Below are positions 7,879 through 16,984 of a stretch of DNA of 64,000 nt, piece by piece. The stretch's first letter is position 1; every line of letters starts with the position of its first letter. A program made the position numbers and the translations under genes. The notes under the pieces are model-generated. The model was not told the origin of the DNA. It searched no databases and saw only the letters and a list, made by a program, of their open reading frames with translations. The DNA is from Pedobacter zeae (GTDB lineage: Bacteria > Bacteroidota > Bacteroidia > Sphingobacteriales > Sphingobacteriaceae): the NCBI RefSeq assembly GCF_014196715.1, contig NZ_JACIEF010000002.1, positions 1,453,508 to 1,517,507 on the forward strand. The letters are read 5' to 3'.

Positions 7879-9726
7879 TCATTTGGATATAGGCAAGCTG
7901 AAATAAAAAGTAGATCCCTTACCAAATTTGCTTTCTGCCCATATTTTTCCCTGATGTCTTTCAATTACTTCGGCACAAATGTAAAGGCCAACTCCAAATC
8001 CTGCAATTGTTTTGGTGTCAGGGCTTTCTACACGGTAAAAACGTTCAAAAAGTTTGGGTATGTCATTTTCCTTAATGCCTATGCCTTCATCTTCTACGCT
8101 CACCACTGCATAACCGTTTTGTATTTCGCATTTTATAGCAATTAAAGAGTGTTTTTTTGAGTATTTTGCTGCATTTCCAATCAGGTTGTTCAGTACATTG
8201 CCAATTTTATCCATATCGGCATTTACAACTACTTCTTTCGTACCAATCACCTGGATAAAATGGCTGGTTAAAACAATTCTATTTTCGTCGGCTACGGTTT
8301 TAATTAATTCAACCAGGTTAAAATTGGTTCTGTTCAATAAAATTTTGCCGGATTCAAATAAGGATACATTCAGAAAGCCATCAATCATTAACGACATTCT
8401 TTTTAATTGAACATTAATCTTATCAAGTATCTGAATGGTAAAGTCGTTATCCGTTTCTTTAAATTTATGTTGTAAAAGCTGTATATAAGCGCTTAACGAA
8501 GTTAAAGGCGTTTTAAGCTCATGACTTACCATGCCGATAAAGTCGTTTTTTCGGATTTCGTCCTGCTTATGTTCTGTGATATCCAAAACAGCTCCGGCAA
8601 TATAAATGGCTTTTCCCTCTTCGTTATAATAGGCTTTTCCCGCTGTTCTTAACCATTTGTTTTTAGCGCTTATACCATTCAAATTAATTTGGTATTCGAT
8701 ATTGAATGCATTCCGGTGGTGCAATGCCCGCCTGATACCACTGGTAAGGTGTTTAATATCTTCATCACTTACCAGCGATTTGGCTTCTTCAATACCTAAT
8801 CTATTACTTTCCAGTTCGTAGATCTGTTGTGATCTTTCTGATAAAAGTACCTGTTTGCTTTCCAGATCAATGTTCCACGAGCCCATTTCTGATGCATCCA
8901 TCGCTATTTTTAGAATGTCTTTAGCTTTAAGGAGTTCTTTTTTAAAATTTACCTGCTCTGTAATATCTTTAATAATAACCAGAACCCGGGTTACTTCGTT
9001 TTTATCATTTTTTAACGGCTCATAAAAAGCTATAAAATAACCGTCTGCAACCGGTGTGGTAATTTTTAATTCATTTATGGTCAATGGTTGGCCATTCTTG
9101 AAAATATCTTTTACACGGTCTAAAAGGGCTCGCTGTTGTCCGAGTTCTGGGCGTGCCTCTTCCTGTGGAATCCCGATTACTTCTTTTCTGGTTTTGGCCC
9201 AGAGTTTTAATATATTATCGTTTGCATACTCTGTAATAAGCTCCGGACCTTTTAATACGCACATGCCCAAAGGGGCCTGCTCAAAAAAGCCCCTAAAACG
9301 TGCTTCACTTTCAGAAAGTTCAAATAAAATATGCCCAAGGTCATTTTCATCCTGTGGAATTTCTCTTAGCGAACAGATAATGTATTCAACTGGCCCATCA
9401 TTCTGTAAAACCGGCGAAAATTCCAGCTCCCATTTTACATTTGGTGAGTTAGAATAGATGGGGTGAATCACCAGCATACGCCTCGCTTTTAGTTCGCTTA
9501 CTTTTTGTACTGTTTTAATCAGGAGTACCTTTTCGGCATCACTTAAAAGATTGGGGATAATGTTAATATCATAGAATTTCAATTTTCCTCCGATACGCTC
9601 TATTAAAGCCTGGTAAGCATCGTTATGCTCTACCACCACTAATACCGGTTTTAACTTAAAAATAATTATAGGGCTCTTAGCATGTTTTAATAACGCTTTT
9701 AAGAATGGAGAGGCTAAGTCTATCAT
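7879..9726 (-). CDS. PAS-domain sensor histidine kinase
   Basis: A soluble hybrid-less histidine kinase of 615 residues from the ATG at 9726. An upstream TTG at 9750 overlaps the promoter and is rejected. Two clear PAS domains (around ESEARFRGFFEQAPLGMCVL and DASEMGSWNIDL) follow a more divergent PAS-like N-terminal segment. The HisKA H-box is VSHELKTPL with His402. The ATPase domain has N-box NLIGNAAKYS, G1 VEDEGIGI, F-box LFERFYR and G2 GFGVGLYI. There is no transmembrane segment, so it senses a cytoplasmic signal. No response regulator lies next to it. Confidence 0.93.
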   Translation of the reverse strand: MIDLASPFLKALLKHAKSPIIIFKLKPVLVVVEHNDAYQALIERIGGKLKFYDINIIPNLLSDAEKVLLIKTVQKVSELKARRMLVIHPIYSNSPNVKWELEFSPVLQNDGPVEYIICSLREIPQDENDLGHILFELSESEARFRGFFEQAPLGMCVLKGPELITEYANDNILKLWAKTRKEVIGIPQEEARPELGQQRALLDRVKDIFKNGQPLTINELKITTPVADGYFIAFYEPLKNDKNEVTRVLVIIKDITEQVNFKKELLKAKDILKIAMDASEMGSWNIDLESKQVLLSERSQQIYELESNRLGIEEAKSLVSDEDIKHLTSGIRRALHHRNAFNIEYQINLNGISAKNKWLRTAGKAYYNEEGKAIYIAGAVLDITEHKQDEIRKNDFIGMVSHELKTPLTSLSAYIQLLQHKFKETDNDFTIQILDKINVQLKRMSLMIDGFLNVSLFESGKILLNRTNFNLVELIKTVADENRIVLTSHFIQVIGTKEVVVNADMDKIGNVLNNLIGNAAKYSKKHSLIAIKCEIQNGYAVVSVEDEGIGIKENDIPKLFERFYRVESPDTKTIAGFGVGLYICAEVIERHQGKIWAESKFGKGSTFYFSLPISK

Positions 9727-9747
9727 AAATTTAAGTTGACACTTTCT

Positions 9748-9778
9748 CAAATATAACCCTTAAGTAGTTAATCGCCAA
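9748..9778 (-). promoter_or_regulatory. Promoter of the PAS histidine kinase gene
   Basis: On the minus strand TTG (9778-9776), a 20-nt gap, then TATATTTG (9755-9748) matches the Bacteroidota sigma consensus TTG-N17-23-TAnnTTTG. The -7 element ends 21 nt before the ATG at 9726, which argues for that start. Confidence 0.65.
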
Positions 9779-10279
9779 CCGATTTTTGAAGATAATATCA
9801 TATTTATCATACAAAATGGTATACATTATAAGCGATTTGTGTTTTTGCCTGCTTTTAAGCCGTTATTTTTCAATGATTTTGTTTGGCTTTAAAAGCCCTT
9901 TTCTTAAAATGTTGAAGGTAAATGGCGATTTATAGAAAGACTTACAGCACGGAGAAAAACTAAAAATCAATAAGTTTATAAGCCTTTGCAATCTGTTTTA
10001 TCAGGTTATATAAATATTAAAAAATTGTAACGTTAAAAGTGTAAAAATGAATAACCTAAGCGTAAAGTAAGTATTTGTTGAATTATTATGTATTTATAGT
10101 AATACATTTAAATCTGTTTTTTATTAAAAAAGCTGTATTTTTTGCTTGAAAAAAAGTTTTAGTAAATTTTTGTTAAAAATTATTTAATTGATAATCAGTT
10201 TGTTGTATTCGATTAATAGGTTAAATAATTGATTTATACGATTTAACATTTCTCCCTTATATTTTTTTAAAAATTTATA
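9779..10279. other. AT-rich intergenic region without a visible gene
   Basis: About 500 nt of very AT-rich sequence with homopolymer runs. I see no coding frame, tRNA or strong hairpin. It ends at the promoter-like element of the candidate short RNA. Confidence 0.5.
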
Positions 10280-10358
10280 TATATTTGTTCTTACCCTTTC
10301 GAGGGTATGTTTTTCATAGGTAGATGTAGGGTCAGAACAATGTTCTGGCCCTTTTTTT
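10280..10358 (+). ncRNA. Candidate short RNA with UUCG hairpin and terminator
   Basis: TATATTTG (10280-10287) matches a -7 element. The predicted transcript would start near 10293 and immediately contain TACCCT-TTCG-AGGGTA (10292-10307), a 6-bp stem capped by a UUCG-type tetraloop. A 20-nt linker follows, then a strong terminator at 10329. That gives about 65 nt with no reading frame. No good -33 element is visible. It could instead be the tail of a longer transcript or a terminated leader of ubiX. Confidence 0.35.
10329..10358 (+). terminator. Strong terminator upstream of ubiX
   Basis: A 10-bp stem GGGTCAGAAC/GTTCTGGCCC (one wobble) has a 3-nt loop and is followed by seven T. It lies upstream of ubiX and not after any visible gene on this strand. 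Confidence 0.8.
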
Positions 10359-10382
10359 ATTTTTAATCCCTTACAGAAAACC

Positions 10383-10390
10383 TACTTTTG
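10383..10390 (+). promoter_or_regulatory. -7 element of ubiX
   Basis: TACTTTTG matches TAnnTTTG and lies only 4 nt before the ATG. If it is used, the transcript would be leaderless or nearly so. Confidence 0.4.
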
Positions 10391-10394
10391 TTTT

Positions 10395-10964
10395 ATGGTA
10401 AAAAAGAAAGTGATAGTTGCAGTAACCGGGGCCAGCGGATCCATTTATGCTAAAGTTTTATTCGATCAGTTATCGGTTTTAAAAGATCAGATTGAAGCCA
10501 TTGGTGTGGTGATGAGCGACAATGCAAAAGAGGTTTGGCAGTTCGAATTGGGCAATCAGAATTATAACAGTTTCAAAAACTTTACTTTTTATAACAAAAA
10601 CGATTTTAATGCGCCATTTGCATCTGGTTCGGCAAAATACGATACCATGATCATTGTTCCATGTTCTATGGGTACACTAGGGCGTATAGCGCACGGAATT
10701 TCAAACGATCTGATCTCCAGGGCTGCAGATGTGGTATTAAAGGAGCGGAGAAAACTGATTGCCGTAGTACGCGATACACCTTTTAGCCTGATCCATATCA
10801 ACAACATGAAAACCGTTACCGAAGCCGGTGGCATTATCTGTCCGGCTAACCCATCTTTTTATAGCTTGCCCAAAAGCATCGAGGAAGTGGCCGGAACAGT
10901 AATCAGCAGGGTATTGGACTTAGCGGGCTTTGAGCAGGAAAGTTATCGCTGGCAGGAAGAATAG
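10395..10964 (+). CDS. ubiX: UbiX-like flavin prenyltransferase
   Basis: A 189-residue protein of the usual family length. It has the N-terminal FMN-binding signature VAVTGASGSIYAK, the SDNAKEV segment, and the phosphate-binding VPCSMGTLGRIAHGISNDLI loop that binds the prenyl donor. It makes prenylated FMN, the cofactor of UbiD-type decarboxylases. A UbiD family enzyme lies 24 kb downstream at 34688 and is the likely client, which fits menaquinone biosynthesis in this phylum (inference). Confidence 0.93.
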   Translation: MVKKKVIVAVTGASGSIYAKVLFDQLSVLKDQIEAIGVVMSDNAKEVWQFELGNQNYNSFKNFTFYNKNDFNAPFASGSAKYDTMIIVPCSMGTLGRIAHGISNDLISRAADVVLKERRKLIAVVRDTPFSLIHINNMKTVTEAGGIICPANPSFYSLPKSIEEVAGTVISRVLDLAGFEQESYRWQEE

Positions 10965-11104
10965 TTTATAGCTTGCCATCAGCAGCTTACAGTTGATCGT
11001 TTACCATCAGATTGAAAATCGGAAAATTAGAAATTGTATTGTTAATAAACTGTAATTTACCTTTAATCTCGTATTTCATATCGCAATACTCAAATCTATT
11101 TTTC

Positions 11105-11112
11105 TATCTTTG
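11105..11112 (+). promoter_or_regulatory. -7 element of mtaB
   Basis: TATCTTTG lies 8 nt before the ATG, so the leader would be only a few nucleotides. No TTG is seen at the normal -33 distance. Confidence 0.4.
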
Positions 11113-11120
11113 CAGGCTCA

Positions 11121-12443
11121 ATGAAAAAGGTCGCATTTTATACATTAGGTTGTAAACTTAATTTCTCTGAAACATCAACGATCGGTCGTTTATTTACCGA
11201 TGCGGGTTATGCTGTGGTAGAATTTCAGGATCAGGCCGATGTATATGTAATCAACACCTGTTCGGTTACCGATCATGCAGATAAAAAATGCCGTAAAGTT
11301 GTTAAGGAAGCTTTAAAATATTCTCCAAATGCATTTGTAACCATTGTAGGCTGCTATGCGCAGTTAAAACCACAGGAAATTGCCGAAATTGAAGGTGTCG
11401 ATATGGTTTTGGGTGCTGCAGAAAAATTCAGGATTGTAGAATACATAACCGATTTAACTAAACAGCCCAAAACAGTTGTCCATCAGCAGAGTATTGAAAA
11501 AGTAAACCATAATTTTATTGCTTCTTATTCCATCGGCGACAGAACACGAACTTTTTTAAAAGTGCAGGATGGTTGCGATTATCCGTGTACCTATTGTACT
11601 ATTCCTTTAGCACGTGGCGCAAGCCGTAGCGATACCATCGAAAATGTGGTGAACCGCGCAAAAATGATTGCTGAAAGCGGCGTAAAAGAAATTGTGTTAA
11701 CAGGGGTAAACTTAGGCGATTTCGGTATCCGCAATGGCCAAAGGGAAGATAAATTTTTTGATTTGATTAAAGCACTGGATGAGGTTGAAGGAATCGAAAG
11801 AATCCGTATTTCATCAATTGAACCTAACCTTTTGAGTAACGAAATAATCGAATTTGTGGCTACTTCAAAAAGGTTTGTTCCGCATTTTCACATTCCTTTG
11901 CAATCAGGTTCGGATAAAATCTTAGGCCTGATGCGTCGTCGTTACCGTCGCGATTTGTATGTAGAGCGTGTTGCCAAAATAAAAGAAGTAATGCCACACT
12001 GTTGTATCGGTGTTGATGTTATTGTGGGTTTTCCGGGCGAAACAAAAGAAGATTTCCTGGATACTTACCAGTTCTTAAATCAACTGGACATTTCTTACCT
12101 GCACGTATTTACGTATTCTGAGCGCGAATTAACGGTGGCAGCCGAAATGAAAGGTGTTGTGGCAGGAAGTGAGCGTAACGAGCGCAGCAAAATGCTGCAC
12201 ATTTTATCTGATAAGAAACGCAGGGCTTTTTACGAATCGCAACTGGGTAGCGAAGGTGAAGTACTCTTTGAAGCAGACCAAAAATCAGGTTATATGCATG
12301 GCTTTACCAAAAATTATGTAAAGGTACGTGCCAAGTACGATCCATTAATGGTGAACGAACTAAAAGCGGTTAAGCTGATTGAAATTACTGCTGATGGTGA
12401 AGTAGAAGTTGCTGAACTGGAAACCGTTTACGCACATCATTAG
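11121..12443 (+). CDS. mtaB: tRNA t6A37 methylthiotransferase MtaB
   Basis: A 440-residue radical-SAM methylthiotransferase that converts t6A at position 37 of ANN-decoding tRNAs to ms2t6A. The N-terminal UPF0004 domain carries the auxiliary [4Fe-4S] ligands Cys11 (TLGCKLN), Cys47 (NTCSV) and Cys78 (VGCYA). The radical-SAM CxxxCxxC motif is C152-x3-C156-x2-C159 in DGCDYPCTYC. A C-terminal TRAM domain for tRNA binding follows residue 375 or so. The TLGCKLNF opening separates MtaB from MiaB and RimO. Confidence 0.93.
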   Translation: MKKVAFYTLGCKLNFSETSTIGRLFTDAGYAVVEFQDQADVYVINTCSVTDHADKKCRKVVKEALKYSPNAFVTIVGCYAQLKPQEIAEIEGVDMVLGAAEKFRIVEYITDLTKQPKTVVHQQSIEKVNHNFIASYSIGDRTRTFLKVQDGCDYPCTYCTIPLARGASRSDTIENVVNRAKMIAESGVKEIVLTGVNLGDFGIRNGQREDKFFDLIKALDEVEGIERIRISSIEPNLLSNEIIEFVATSKRFVPHFHIPLQSGSDKILGLMRRRYRRDLYVERVAKIKEVMPHCCIGVDVIVGFPGETKEDFLDTYQFLNQLDISYLHVFTYSERELTVAAEMKGVVAGSERNERSKMLHILSDKKRRAFYESQLGSEGEVLFEADQKSGYMHGFTKNYVKVRAKYDPLMVNELKAVKLIEITADGEVEVAELETVYAHH

Positions 12444-12688
12444 TTTAGTCCACTGTCTTTAGTCCTGATCCCGTATTTCTTGCTCTCATTCTGAACGTGG
12501 TGAAGAATCTTTAATGTAACAAGCTTTGTAGGCCCTGCGCCTTTAACTCTGCGCCCTTTGCGGTTAAATGCCAAAGGATTCTGAAACAAGTTTAGAATGA
12601 CGATTGTATGAAAGAATATCCCTTAGCCTTTGCTCTTTAGTCTTTCAGCTTTGGTCTTTCTTTCCTATCTTCGCAACAAATTATTTGT
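12444..12688. repeat. Intergenic region with degenerate REP-like sequence
   Basis: No coding frame. It contains a copy of the dispersed motif 'cattctgaacgtggtgaaga' (about 12489-12508) and repeated ctttagtc/ctttggtc words near 12640-12660. The TATCTTCG at 12666-12673 is a possible -7 element for lgt, 15 nt before its ATG. Confidence 0.4.
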
Positions 12689-13837
12689 ATGTTTCCTACC
12701 GTTTCACATTTTTTAGAATACCTTTTCGGCATTAATTTACCGCTTCCGTTTAATACTTTCGGTGTTTTTGTGGCGCTGGCATTTGTGGCCGGCTACTGGG
12801 CTTTTACTAAAGAACTTAAGCGTAAAGAAGCACTGGGCATACTCCATCCAATAAAAAAAACAGTAGTAATAGGTAAACCTGCTACGGCATCAGAACTGAT
12901 TATGAACGGTCTTTTTGGCTTCGTGATTGGTTATAAATTGGTTTATGCCCTGTTAAATTACAAGCTTTTTGTAAACGACGCGCAAGGCATATTAATGTCG
13001 GCGAAAGGAAATATAATTGGCGGCCTGCTTTTCGCAGGTCTGTTTGCTTATTGGGATTACACGGAAAAAAATAAGCATAAACTCGATAAACCAAAGGAGA
13101 CCCTGGTTACCGTTCATCCTTACCAGATCATGAGCAACCTGGTTGTTTGGGCTGCAATTTGGGGTTTCTTAGGGGCTAAATTTTTTGACAATTTAGAATA
13201 TTGGGATGATTTTATTCAACACCCTATAGAAAGATTATTATCTTTTAGCGGCTTAACTTTTTACGGAGGTTTAATCTGTGGTGGGGCAGCGGTATTAATC
13301 ATCGCCAAAAGAAATGGCATTAAACCCCTGCATATGCTTGATGTGGGTGGCCCGGGAATGATGCTGGCTTATGCCGTTGGCCGTATTGGCTGTCACTTAG
13401 CTGGCGATGGCGACTGGGGAATTGTAAATCCAAACCCCAAACCCTTTTCGTGGCTGCCTGATTGGTTATGGTCATACAAATATCCAAATAACGTGGTAGG
13501 AGAAGGAATTCCCATCCCGGGTTGTAGCGGAAAATTCTGTAACGAACTGGCTCAGGGTGTTTATCCAACGCCAATTTATGAAGTGGTTATCTGCCTGATC
13601 CTTTTTGCCTTCCTGTGGAAAATCAGGGATAAAATAAAGGCACCCGGTTTAATGTTCGGTATTTACATGATTTTAAATGGAATAGAGCGTTTCTGTATCG
13701 AATTAATTCGTGTAAATTCAAAATATCATGTTTTTGGCCTTTCATTTACCCAGGCCGAGATGATTTCTACCTTTCTGGTGATTGGTGGCATTGCCTTAAG
13801 TGCTTATGCTTTAAGGAATAAGAATCAGCTTGCTTAA
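12689..13837 (+). CDS. lgt: Prolipoprotein diacylglyceryl transferase
   Basis: A 382-residue polytopic membrane protein with about seven hydrophobic segments. It transfers diacylglycerol from phosphatidylglycerol to the lipobox cysteine of prolipoproteins, the first step of lipoprotein maturation. Lgt features are FYGGLICGG, where Tyr replaces the common His of HGGL, the family signature around YAVGRIGCHLAGDGDWG, and a late NGIERFCIELIRVN helix. It is longer than the enterobacterial protein (about 290 residues), with a hydrophilic insertion around 45-60 and an extra loop near 245-290. Its substrates in this window include the OmpA-like protein and the four small lipoproteins at 17-18 kb. Confidence 0.92.
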   Translation: MFPTVSHFLEYLFGINLPLPFNTFGVFVALAFVAGYWAFTKELKRKEALGILHPIKKTVVIGKPATASELIMNGLFGFVIGYKLVYALLNYKLFVNDAQGILMSAKGNIIGGLLFAGLFAYWDYTEKNKHKLDKPKETLVTVHPYQIMSNLVVWAAIWGFLGAKFFDNLEYWDDFIQHPIERLLSFSGLTFYGGLICGGAAVLIIAKRNGIKPLHMLDVGGPGMMLAYAVGRIGCHLAGDGDWGIVNPNPKPFSWLPDWLWSYKYPNNVVGEGIPIPGCSGKFCNELAQGVYPTPIYEVVICLILFAFLWKIRDKIKAPGLMFGIYMILNGIERFCIELIRVNSKYHVFGLSFTQAEMISTFLVIGGIALSAYALRNKNQLA

Positions 13838-13864
13838 TTACATCTATAAATCCATTTAAAATCC

Positions 13865-13887
13865 AACAACCACCTTCTTTGGTTGTT
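13865..13887. other. Hairpin between lgt and the IMPase gene
   Basis: An 8-bp stem AACAACCA/TGGTTGTT has a 7-nt loop and lies 9 nt before the next ATG. No T run follows, so it may be a weak terminator or a structure over the start region. Confidence 0.35.
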
Positions 13888-13895
13888 AAATAACT

Positions 13896-14687
13896 ATGAA
13901 TTACGAATTATTATGCAATAAAGTGATATCGGTTGTAAAGCTTACCGGAAATTTTATCCGTAAAGAGGCCATACAGTTTGATGCACAAAAAATCGAATAC
14001 AAAGGATTGAACGATATGGTTTCCTATGTTGATAAAACAGCAGAACAGAAACTTGTCCAGAACCTTGAAAAGTTGATTCCGGATGCCGGTTTCATTACCG
14101 AAGAGAAAACCATTAACCGCGTAGGTAAAACCTATACCTGGATCATCGATCCTTTAGATGGAACCACTAACTTTATCCATGGCATACCCGCTTACGGTAT
14201 TAGTGTAGCCCTATACGAAGAAGGAATACCTGTTATAGGTGTGGTTTACGAGTTAAATAGGGGAGAAATGTTTTATTCTTACAAGGGCGGTTTGGCCTTT
14301 ATGAATAAAAAAGAAATTAAAGTTTCTGTTAATCCCGATTTGAAATCGAGTTTGTTGGCTACGGGATTTCCATACTACCAGTTTGATAAACAACCCCAAT
14401 ATTTGAAATTACTGGCCGAAATGATGCAGAAAAGCCATGGCGTAAGAAGAATTGGTGCAGCAGCGGTAGACCTGGTTTATACCGCCTGTGGCCGTTTTGA
14501 TGCTTTTTTCGAATTTAACCTCCAACAGTGGGATTTTGCAGCCGGATGCTTTATTGTTCAGCAGGCAGGAGGAGAGGTATACGATTTCGCTGGCGGTAAT
14601 GATTATTTTGAGAAAAGGGAGATTTTGGCAACCAATGGAAAGCTCACAGCCGAGATGTTGGAAGCGATTAAAAAGTATTTTTATTAG
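13896..14687 (+). CDS. Inositol monophosphatase family protein
   Basis: 263 residues, a normal family length. The metal-binding motifs are intact: the first Glu in FITEEKT, the Asp pair in WIIDPLDGTTNF, and the third-site WDFAAG. Members dephosphorylate myo-inositol-1-phosphate or related sugar phosphates (SuhB, or CysQ-like 3'-phosphoadenosine nucleotides). The exact substrate cannot be told from sequence. The gene sits 58 nt after lgt on the same strand and may be co-transcribed with it. Confidence 0.9.
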   Translation: MNYELLCNKVISVVKLTGNFIRKEAIQFDAQKIEYKGLNDMVSYVDKTAEQKLVQNLEKLIPDAGFITEEKTINRVGKTYTWIIDPLDGTTNFIHGIPAYGISVALYEEGIPVIGVVYELNRGEMFYSYKGGLAFMNKKEIKVSVNPDLKSSLLATGFPYYQFDKQPQYLKLLAEMMQKSHGVRRIGAAAVDLVYTACGRFDAFFEFNLQQWDFAAGCFIVQQAGGEVYDFAGGNDYFEKREILATNGKLTAEMLEAIKKYFY

Positions 14688-14697
14688 AAGTATCGGC

Positions 14698-14815
14698 ATG
14701 CTGAATTTATTTCAGCATCCTTTCTGCAATTAAGACCCTGGATACGAAAGAGCTACAAGGCAAATGAAAATATATTTCTGCTTGTAAAATAAATTCAGGG
14801 TGACGACGACTCTTA
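14698..14815. repeat. REP-like dispersed repeat with hairpins
   Basis: It contains ATGCTGAA/TTCAGCAT (14698-14718) as a small hairpin. Further on, the word 'aaataaattcagggtgacg' (14788-14806) follows 'taagaccctgga', giving a second, wider inverted arrangement ACCCTG/CAGGGT. This is typical of intergenic mobile-like repeats in this family. The first hairpin may end transcription of the IMPase gene. Confidence 0.45.
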
Positions 14816-14820
14816 GTAAT

Positions 14821-14852
14821 AAAAAAAGGTCCTGATTTACACCGGGACCTTT
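14821..14852 (-). terminator. Terminator of the Nfu gene
   Basis: The stem AAAGGTCC/GGACCTTT has a 12-nt loop and seven T on the minus strand. It lies about 30 nt downstream of the Nfu stop codon. Confidence 0.75.
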
Positions 14853-14882
14853 TCGTTATATGTGTACTATGAAAAATGCAAT

Positions 14883-15434
14883 TTAAAGCGCTTCAGAAAC
14901 CACTTCTGTAACTTCTGGTACCATTCGCTGTAATAAATTCTGAATACCTGATTTAAGCGTAATCGTAGAGGATGGGCAACCACTACAAGATCCCCTTAAT
15001 TCTACTGTTACCACGCCTTCATCGAAAGATTTGTAGGTAATGGCACCGCCATCCTGCTCTACAGCCGGACGAACGTAATCGTGCAGGATCTGCTGAATTT
15101 TAATTTCAGTTTCCGAACCTTCAAAAGTCGGGGCTTCCTCAGCCGTTGCTTCTTTGATTTTTAATTCAGATTCAACCGCTCCTTTAACAAATTCCTTTAA
15201 AATGGCTTCAATATCAGCCCATTCCGCATCATCAGTTTTGGTGATGGTTACAAAGTTACTGGCGAAAAACACACCAGAAACAAAGTTGAACTTAAATAAC
15301 TCTTTCGCAAATGGAGAATGTTCTGCACTTTCTTTAGTGGCAAAATCTTCACTGCCATTAATTAGCAGCTTATTAACCATGAATTTCATGGTTGCTGGGT
15401 TGGGAGTCTGTTCTGTATATACGTTGATCGTCAT
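14883..15434 (-). CDS. Nfu-type iron-sulfur cluster carrier
   Basis: 183 residues in two domains. The N-terminal Nfu_N domain begins TEQTPNPATMKF and runs to about residue 85. The C-terminal NifU-like domain (about 108-180) has the cluster-binding pair C150-x2-C153 in RGSCSGCPSS. It carries [4Fe-4S] clusters to target enzymes; MtaB in this window is a possible client (inference). Lower-case nfu naming varies, so no symbol is given. The gene is monocistronic, with a terminator downstream. Confidence 0.92.
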   Translation of the reverse strand: MTINVYTEQTPNPATMKFMVNKLLINGSEDFATKESAEHSPFAKELFKFNFVSGVFFASNFVTITKTDDAEWADIEAILKEFVKGAVESELKIKEATAEEAPTFEGSETEIKIQQILHDYVRPAVEQDGGAITYKSFDEGVVTVELRGSCSGCPSSTITLKSGIQNLLQRMVPEVTEVVSEAL

Positions 15435-15521
15435 GTCTTAATCTTTTTGAATAAACAAAATTAACAATAACTCATTAATAAAACCCTTAACTGCTGTCTG
15501 CTTAACGTCAATTTAATCTGC

Positions 15522-16868
15522 TTAAAAAACGCCGGTATAATTGAAAGGGGTAATTGTTCTTAAGTGTGCTTTTATTTCTTCTGCAACAGCCAGTCCTTCA
15601 ATAAATTCTGCAATACTCGCCGCATCTATTTTTGAGTTTGTACGGGTCAGCTCTTTTAACGCTTCATAAGGATTTGGATAGTTTTCCCTTCTTAATACTG
15701 TTTGAATTGCTTCGGCAACAACGGCCCAGTTTTCATCTAAATCGGCATGTAAAGCGGCTTCATTCAATAAAATTTTATTCAATCCCCGTAAGGTGGAGTT
15801 AATGGCAATCAGTGTATGGCCGAAAGGAACGCCTATGTTTCTTAAAACGGTAGAATCGGTTAAGTCCCTTTGTAAACGCGAAATGGGTAATTTGGCAGCG
15901 AAAAATTCGAACAAGGCATTTGCAATACCCGCATTTCCTTCTGCATTCTCGAAATCAATCGGGTTAACTTTATGTGGCATAGCTGAAGAACCAATTTCTC
16001 CGGCTTTGATTTTCTGTTTGAAATAATTTTTAGAAATGTAGGTCCAGATATCCCTGTCTAAATCGATAATAATGTTGTTGATGCGTTTTAAAGCATCGCA
16101 TTGTGCAGCGAACTGATCGTAGTGTTCAATCTGTGTGGTATGTTGCGCACGGGTTAGGCCCAACGTTTGGTTTACAAACTGGTTAGAGAAATCAATCCAG
16201 TTTACTTGAGGATAAGCGATATGGTGTGCATTAAAGTTCCCGGTTGCGCCACCAAATTTAGCACTGTTAGGGATCGCTTTTAAACTTTCTACCTGGATAT
16301 TTAAACGTTCGGCAAAAACCAAAAATTCTTTTCCCAGTTTAGTAGGAGAGGCCGGCTGGCCATGGGTATGAGCCAGCATCGGAACATCTTTCCACTCGGT
16401 AGCCAGGGCATTTATTTTTTCGATCAATGCGCTGATTGCCGGGTAATAACTTTCATTTAAAGCCAGCTTAATCGAATAAGGGATAGCCGTATTGTTAATG
16501 TCCTGAGAAGTTAAGCCAAAATGGATAAACTCTTTATAGTTTTGAAGTGAAAGGAGGTCGAACTTACTTTTAATAAAATATTCAACAGCCTTAACATCGT
16601 GATTGGTAACTTTTTCGGTTTCTTTAATTTCCAGGGCATCAGCCTCTGAGAAATTTTCGTGGATTTTACGTAAGTCCGCATACAGATTTCTATCAAAACT
16701 TTCCAAGCCAGGTAAGTTGACCTCACAAAGTGCAATAAAATACTCGATTTCTACAAAAACACGGTATTTAATCAATGCCTCTTCCGAAAAGTAGGCAGCT
16801 AAACTTTCGGTTGTTTTTCTGTAGCGGCCATCAACAGGTGAAATAGCTTGTAGTGATGTTAAATTCAT
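15522..16868 (-). CDS. purB: Adenylosuccinate lyase
   Basis: A 448-residue lyase of the fumarase/aspartase superfamily, the length of the E. coli-type enzyme. It has the superfamily signature SSAMPHKVNPIDFENAEGN, the THGQPASPTKLGKE segment with the catalytic His, and FGLTSQDINNTA. It splits adenylosuccinate to AMP and SAICAR to AICAR in purine synthesis, releasing fumarate. The start follows the common SLQAISPVDGRY opening. The bidirectional hairpin at 16938 separates it from the lipoprotein array. Confidence 0.96.
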   Translation of the reverse strand: MNLTSLQAISPVDGRYRKTTESLAAYFSEEALIKYRVFVEIEYFIALCEVNLPGLESFDRNLYADLRKIHENFSEADALEIKETEKVTNHDVKAVEYFIKSKFDLLSLQNYKEFIHFGLTSQDINNTAIPYSIKLALNESYYPAISALIEKINALATEWKDVPMLAHTHGQPASPTKLGKEFLVFAERLNIQVESLKAIPNSAKFGGATGNFNAHHIAYPQVNWIDFSNQFVNQTLGLTRAQHTTQIEHYDQFAAQCDALKRINNIIIDLDRDIWTYISKNYFKQKIKAGEIGSSAMPHKVNPIDFENAEGNAGIANALFEFFAAKLPISRLQRDLTDSTVLRNIGVPFGHTLIAINSTLRGLNKILLNEAALHADLDENWAVVAEAIQTVLRRENYPNPYEALKELTRTNSKIDAASIAEFIEGLAVAEEIKAHLRTITPFNYTGVF

Positions 16869-16937
16869 TATGCGGATTATATTTTTGCCGCAAATTTACT
16901 ACAATTGATGGATTTTAAGGTCTAGATGCGTAAAATA

Positions 16938-16966
16938 AAAAAGCCTTAGCTGAACCAAGGCTTTTT
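16938..16966 (-). terminator. Terminator of lipoprotein copy 1
   Basis: A perfect 10-bp stem AAAAAGCCTT/AAGGCTTTTT has a 9-nt loop. It lies 18 nt past the stop codon of lipoprotein copy 1 and upstream of purB. Confidence 0.85.
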
Positions 16967-16984
16967 AAAATGGTTTTGATAAAA

